A program made the translations under genes and the position numbers. The notes under the pieces are model-generated. The model was not told where the DNA came from and ran no database searches. It was given only the letters and a program-made list of their open reading frames with translations. This document shows, piece by piece, positions 60,943 to 64,000 of a stretch of DNA of 64,000 bases (positions are counted from its first letter, which is position 1; each line of letters opens with the position of its first letter). This DNA is from an uncultured Flavobacteriaceae bacterium (GTDB lineage: Bacteria; Bacteroidota; Bacteroidia; Flavobacteriales; Flavobacteriaceae): the NCBI GenBank assembly GCA_947497245.1, contig CANMFO010000004.1, positions 55,759 through 119,758 on the forward strand, in the 5' to 3' direction.

Positions 60943-62451
60943 ATGGCCATTATTGTTATCTTTAATGTCAAAATTGATATCTCTTTGTTCAAAAAGCTGT
61001 CCTTACGATCCCGAATATTCGTGACCATGATCCTTTTGGTCGTGATGTCCTCCGTATTGATCGCGGGAATCACGGTTTACCAGACACGGGAACAGCAAAA
61101 GGATTACCATAGGGTCCGCCTTAGAAAAAAGGAGGAGCAGGTGAAACAGAGTATCAACTATGCCCTCAAGGAAACCACCTACCCCACCACCACGGAATAT
61201 TTGGGGCTTATCTTCAACAAGGAAATCTATGAGATAGCCGACGTACAGAACGTATATTTCAACATCTATGATCTGGAAGGGCAGCTGATCAAAAGCTCCC
61301 GGCCCAAGTTCGAGAGCGATTCCCTTTCGTACTGTCTCGATGCGGAGGTGCTCAATAGGCTCGATGCGAGCAGTACCCGACGGTACGTCGAGGAAAATTC
61401 TACGGCGGGAGACCGCTATCAGGCTTCGTACACCTACATCAACGACCCCAAATCCAAACCGATCGGTATATTGAATTTGCCCTATTTCGAGGACAATACC
61501 TTCAGTGATATGGAGCTACGGGAGTTCCTAATGCGCCTGGGGGGCGTATATTTGGTCATGTTCCTGATGGCCATTGTCCTGGCCTATTTTGTCTCGAAGT
61601 ACATTACACGTTCGCTGCAGACCATTTCGGACATGATGAACAAGACCGATCTTACGAAGCGCAACAAGAAGATTTTGATCGAGGACCCCAGTGAGGAAAT
61701 CGGAAAATTGGTGGATTCGTACAATGCGATGATAGACGAGTTGGAACAGAGCGCGGCTAAATTGGCAAAAAGCGAACGGGAACAGGCCTGGCGCGAAATG
61801 GCCAAGCAGGTCGCCCATGAGATCAAAAATCCCTTGACACCCCTCCGGCTCAGCGTTCAGAGTTTTGAGCGAAAGTTTGATCCAGAAGACCCCGACATCA
61901 AGCAAAAGGTGGCCGAATACTCCAAGACCCTGATCCAACAGATCGATACGATGAGCAATATTGCCTCGGCCTTCTCCAACTTTGCGGAGATGCCCGCCCA
62001 GCAGAACGAGACCCTGAACGTTATCAAGATCGTAAAGTTGGCCCTCGACATCTTCCACGAAGATTATATCCATTTTATAGCGGAGGAAAAAGAGATCGTC
62101 GCCAAACTGGACCGTACTCAGCTCATTCGCGTGGTGACCAATTTGGTCAAAAATGCCATTCAAGCGGTACCCGAAGTGGACGCCCCCCGCATCCTGGTCT
62201 CCGTGGCCTCGGACGGGGATTTTGTAAAGATAGCTGTGGCCGATAATGGCATCGGAATCGCCGATGGTTTCAAGGACAAGATATTTGAACCCAAATTCAC
62301 GACCAAATCCAGCGGAATGGGACTTGGATTGGGCATGGTAAAGAATATTGTGGAAACGTATAGGGGCAGCATCAGCTTCAGTTCGCAACCTGGCAAGGGA
62401 ACCGTATTTACCGTTCGATTTCCTAAAGAAACCCAATTAAAATCCGCTTAA
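60943..62451 (+). CDS. NtrY-like membrane sensor histidine kinase
   Basis: A kinase of about 500 aa: TM1 (FVTMILLVVMSSVLIAGITV), periplasmic sensor (about 65-195), TM2 (VYLVMFLMAIVLAYFVS), HAMP, HisKA with EMAKQVAHEIKNPLTPL (H-box), and HATPase (VADNGIGIADGFKDKIFEP, GLGLGMVKNIVETY). No response regulator is adjacent. The start is unclear: ATG 60943 is in frame, but an ATG at 60965 in another frame reads MSKLISL and would join the kinase frame if one base were inserted near 60986. It is the first gene of an operon with phzF-like and enoyl-CoA hydratase genes. Confidence 0.9.
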   Translation: MAIIVIFNVKIDISLFKKLSLRSRIFVTMILLVVMSSVLIAGITVYQTREQQKDYHRVRLRKKEEQVKQSINYALKETTYPTTTEYLGLIFNKEIYEIADVQNVYFNIYDLEGQLIKSSRPKFESDSLSYCLDAEVLNRLDASSTRRYVEENSTAGDRYQASYTYINDPKSKPIGILNLPYFEDNTFSDMELREFLMRLGGVYLVMFLMAIVLAYFVSKYITRSLQTISDMMNKTDLTKRNKKILIEDPSEEIGKLVDSYNAMIDELEQSAAKLAKSEREQAWREMAKQVAHEIKNPLTPLRLSVQSFERKFDPEDPDIKQKVAEYSKTLIQQIDTMSNIASAFSNFAEMPAQQNETLNVIKIVKLALDIFHEDYIHFIAEEKEIVAKLDRTQLIRVVTNLVKNAIQAVPEVDAPRILVSVASDGDFVKIAVADNGIGIADGFKDKIFEPKFTTKSSGMGLGLGMVKNIVETYRGSISFSSQPGKGTVFTVRFPKETQLKSA

Positions 62452-62452
62452 A

Positions 62453-63376
62453 ATGGCCACGGACCTTCCCTTTTTTATCGTTGATGTATTTGCCGAGGAA
62501 AAATATGCTGGCAATCAACTGGCGGTGTTCCTAGATTTGGAAAAACGGTTGTCGGCCGCGCAAATGCTGCAGATCACCAGGGAAATCAACTTTGCGGAAA
62601 GCACCTTTGTCCGAAGCGTGGACCACGATGGGGCATATGGGGTCAGGATATTTACCACCCAGTACGAGGTGCCCTTTGCGGGCCACCCCTCTTTGGGGAG
62701 TGCCTACGTCATTGCAAAACACCTGATGCGCTCCCCGGAACCCCAATTGGTGCTGCGTTTGAAAAAAGGCGATATCCCTATCCAAATCGATGCCCCCGAC
62801 GATTTGGAAGGAAGCCGTTTTACCATGGAACAGGCACAACCCGATTTTGGACCGGAGTTTTCAGCCGATGAGATAAGTGGCCTTTTGGGAACCCCAAAGG
62901 AAGCCTTGGACACCTCGATGCCATTCCAGGAGGTGAGTACCGGTCTTCCCTACCTCATCCTATTTTTGAGGGACCTGGAAGCGATCCAGAATATTCGTTT
63001 GAACGACGAAAAAGTGGTCCAATTCATGGTCCAACATCAATTGCACAGGAGCAACAGCCCTTCGGAATTGACCACTTCACTGTTCTTGGTCAGCACCCAG
63101 ACCGTGGAAGAAGGGCACGACTACCATACCAGGATGTTTGCCCTCGATGATGGAAAACTCTGGGAAGATGCCGCTACAGGGAGCGCCAATGGCTGCTTTT
63201 TGGCCTATCTCTTGAGATACCAAAAAAAGGAACGATCCGCAATCGTGGAACAGGGCTACGAAATGGGCAGGCGATCTATTCTGTACCTGGATGGAAACCG
63301 CATGAACGATAAATACACCTTGAACGTGGGGGGACGGGTGGTTCCCATCGCTCAGGGAAAATGGCATGTCCAATAA
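62453..63376 (+). CDS. PhzF family isomerase/epimerase-like protein
   Basis: A 307-aa PhzF-fold protein: FFIVDVFAEEKYAGNQLAVF at the start, the catalytic glutamate in EINFAESTFV, GHPSLGSAYV and the second-half DAATGSANGCFLAYL. The family includes phenazine isomerase and other sugar or amino acid epimerases; the substrate is unknown. It starts one base after the kinase stop. Confidence 0.92.
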   Translation: MATDLPFFIVDVFAEEKYAGNQLAVFLDLEKRLSAAQMLQITREINFAESTFVRSVDHDGAYGVRIFTTQYEVPFAGHPSLGSAYVIAKHLMRSPEPQLVLRLKKGDIPIQIDAPDDLEGSRFTMEQAQPDFGPEFSADEISGLLGTPKEALDTSMPFQEVSTGLPYLILFLRDLEAIQNIRLNDEKVVQFMVQHQLHRSNSPSELTTSLFLVSTQTVEEGHDYHTRMFALDDGKLWEDAATGSANGCFLAYLLRYQKKERSAIVEQGYEMGRRSILYLDGNRMNDKYTLNVGGRVVPIAQGKWHVQ

Positions 63377-63386
63377 AACAACAACT

Positions 63387-64000
63387 ATGGAGTACAACAA
63401 CATTTTGATCGATTACGCAGGAGATATAGCGACGATTGTCATCAATCGCCCTAGCAAGCTCAATGCTTTGAACAAGGAAACGATACGGGAGTTGCACAAA
63501 GCGTTTAAGGAGCTGGACGGGGACGGGGAGGTAAAGGTGATCCTTATTACGGGAAGTGGGGAAAAGGCATTTGTGGCCGGGGCCGATATCGCTGAGTTTT
63601 CGGATTTTTCGGTCGCGGAAGGTGAAAAGTTGGCCGCTGATGGCCAGGAACGGCTCTTCAATTTTGTGGAGCAGCTTTCCACCCCGGTCATCGCGGCGGT
63701 CAACGGGTTCGCCCTCGGTGGGGGGCTCGAACTTGCCATGGCCTGTCACTTTCGGGTGGCCGGACGCAATGCCAAAATGGGACTGCCCGAGGTTTCCCTA
63801 GGCTTGATTCCCGGTTATGGCGGCACGCAGCGGTTGCCCCAGTTGGTCGGAAAGGGCAGGGCCATGGAAATGATCATGACCGCAGGGATGATCGACGCCG
63901 GTCGCGCGTTGGATTTTGGACTTGTGAACCATGTGGTCGCCCAAGAGGAACTCTTGGAATACTGTAAAAAGTTGGCAAAAAAAATCTCCAATAATTCCAC
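63387..64000 (+). CDS. Enoyl-CoA hydratase/isomerase, cut by the right edge
   Basis: Partial, 204 codons present. Crotonase fold: ATIVINRPSKLNALNKETI, oxyanion-hole strand FVAGADIAEF (AGAD), ALGGGLELAMACHF with the catalytic-type GGG, and LPEVSLGLIPGYGGTQRLPQ (Glu). Acts in acyl-CoA hydration, probably beta-oxidation. Starts 10 bp after the phzF-like gene. Confidence 0.93.
   Translation, partial: MEYNNILIDYAGDIATIVINRPSKLNALNKETIRELHKAFKELDGDGEVKVILITGSGEKAFVAGADIAEFSDFSVAEGEKLAADGQERLFNFVEQLSTPVIAAVNGFALGGGLELAMACHFRVAGRNAKMGLPEVSLGLIPGYGGTQRLPQLVGKGRAMEMIMTAGMIDAGRALDFGLVNHVVAQEELLEYCKKLAKKISNNS

Noticed and set aside
61528..62436. 302-codon reverse frame opposite the histidine kinase
   Set aside because: Antisense shadow of the HisKA/HATPase region; no recognisable protein features.

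Overview
The window looks like a chromosome segment of a marine Flavobacteriaceae bacterium (phylum Bacteroidota); an Allomuricauda/Muricauda-like genus is my guess, not a demonstrated assignment. The reasons are the gene families (DUF3078, DUF5777, DUF3109, DUF6503, DUF1080, tRNA_anti-like OB-fold, CarboxypepD_reg-like, Bacteroidota-type Pit with a PhoU-like tail), lipoprotein signals of the MKK...SC type, weak Shine-Dalgarno sequences, and several promoters that match the Bacteroidota primary sigma pattern TTTG/TTG-N19-21-TAnnTTTG. I see no tRNA, rRNA, IS element, prophage or CRISPR array. Nearly all genes are intact; there are two clear single-base frameshifts and two N-terminal gene remnants.

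Layout. 0.1-6.9 kb: a TetR-regulated RND efflux operon (TetR, TolC, HlyD-type adaptor, RND pump). 7-16 kb: housekeeping (aspS, a ClC channel, cold-shock protein, a TadA-like deaminase, a frameshifted lipoprotein, dxs, DUF3078). 16-20 kb: a reverse-strand envelope operon (frameshifted Lipoprotein_15 protein, c-type cytochrome lipoprotein, OB-fold protein, YceI, DUF5777 barrel) divergent from a membrane-bound LytTR regulator. 20-27 kb: dgt, then a phosphate locus (OprP-type porin and Pit transporter) preceded by tandem 11-bp repeats that I read as PhoB boxes, one of which seems to drive a ~90-nt RNA with its own terminator. 27-32 kb: a CAP-domain lipoprotein, two tandem STAS-like paralogues, an amidohydrolase and a sialidase. 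32-34 kb: nadD-gmk-yicC.

34-45 kb is the most coherent accessory region: two DUF1080 lipoproteins, three sugar isomerase/epimerase-like TIM barrels, a Gfo/Idh/MocA oxidoreductase, an MFS nucleoside/sugar-type permease, and a GMC oxidoreductase with a gluconate 2-dehydrogenase subunit 3 partner. Several carry Tat-like twin-arginine leaders and/or lipoboxes. Together they fit an oxidative (3-keto-glycoside) route for breaking glycosidic bonds in the periplasm. A 32-codon remnant of a second GMC gene lies inside the region.

45-64 kb: a TrpB2-type tryptophan synthase beta chain, two tiny membrane-protein ORFs, class Ia nrdB-nrdA, a methyltransferase, a gene-poor decayed stretch (52.5-53.7 kb) with a nitroreductase-like remnant, a LytTR response regulator/TPR histidine kinase pair, DUF3109, MarC, an S41 protease with dCMP deaminase, HupE/UreJ, and an operon of an NtrY-like kinase, PhzF protein and enoyl-CoA hydratase that runs off the right edge.
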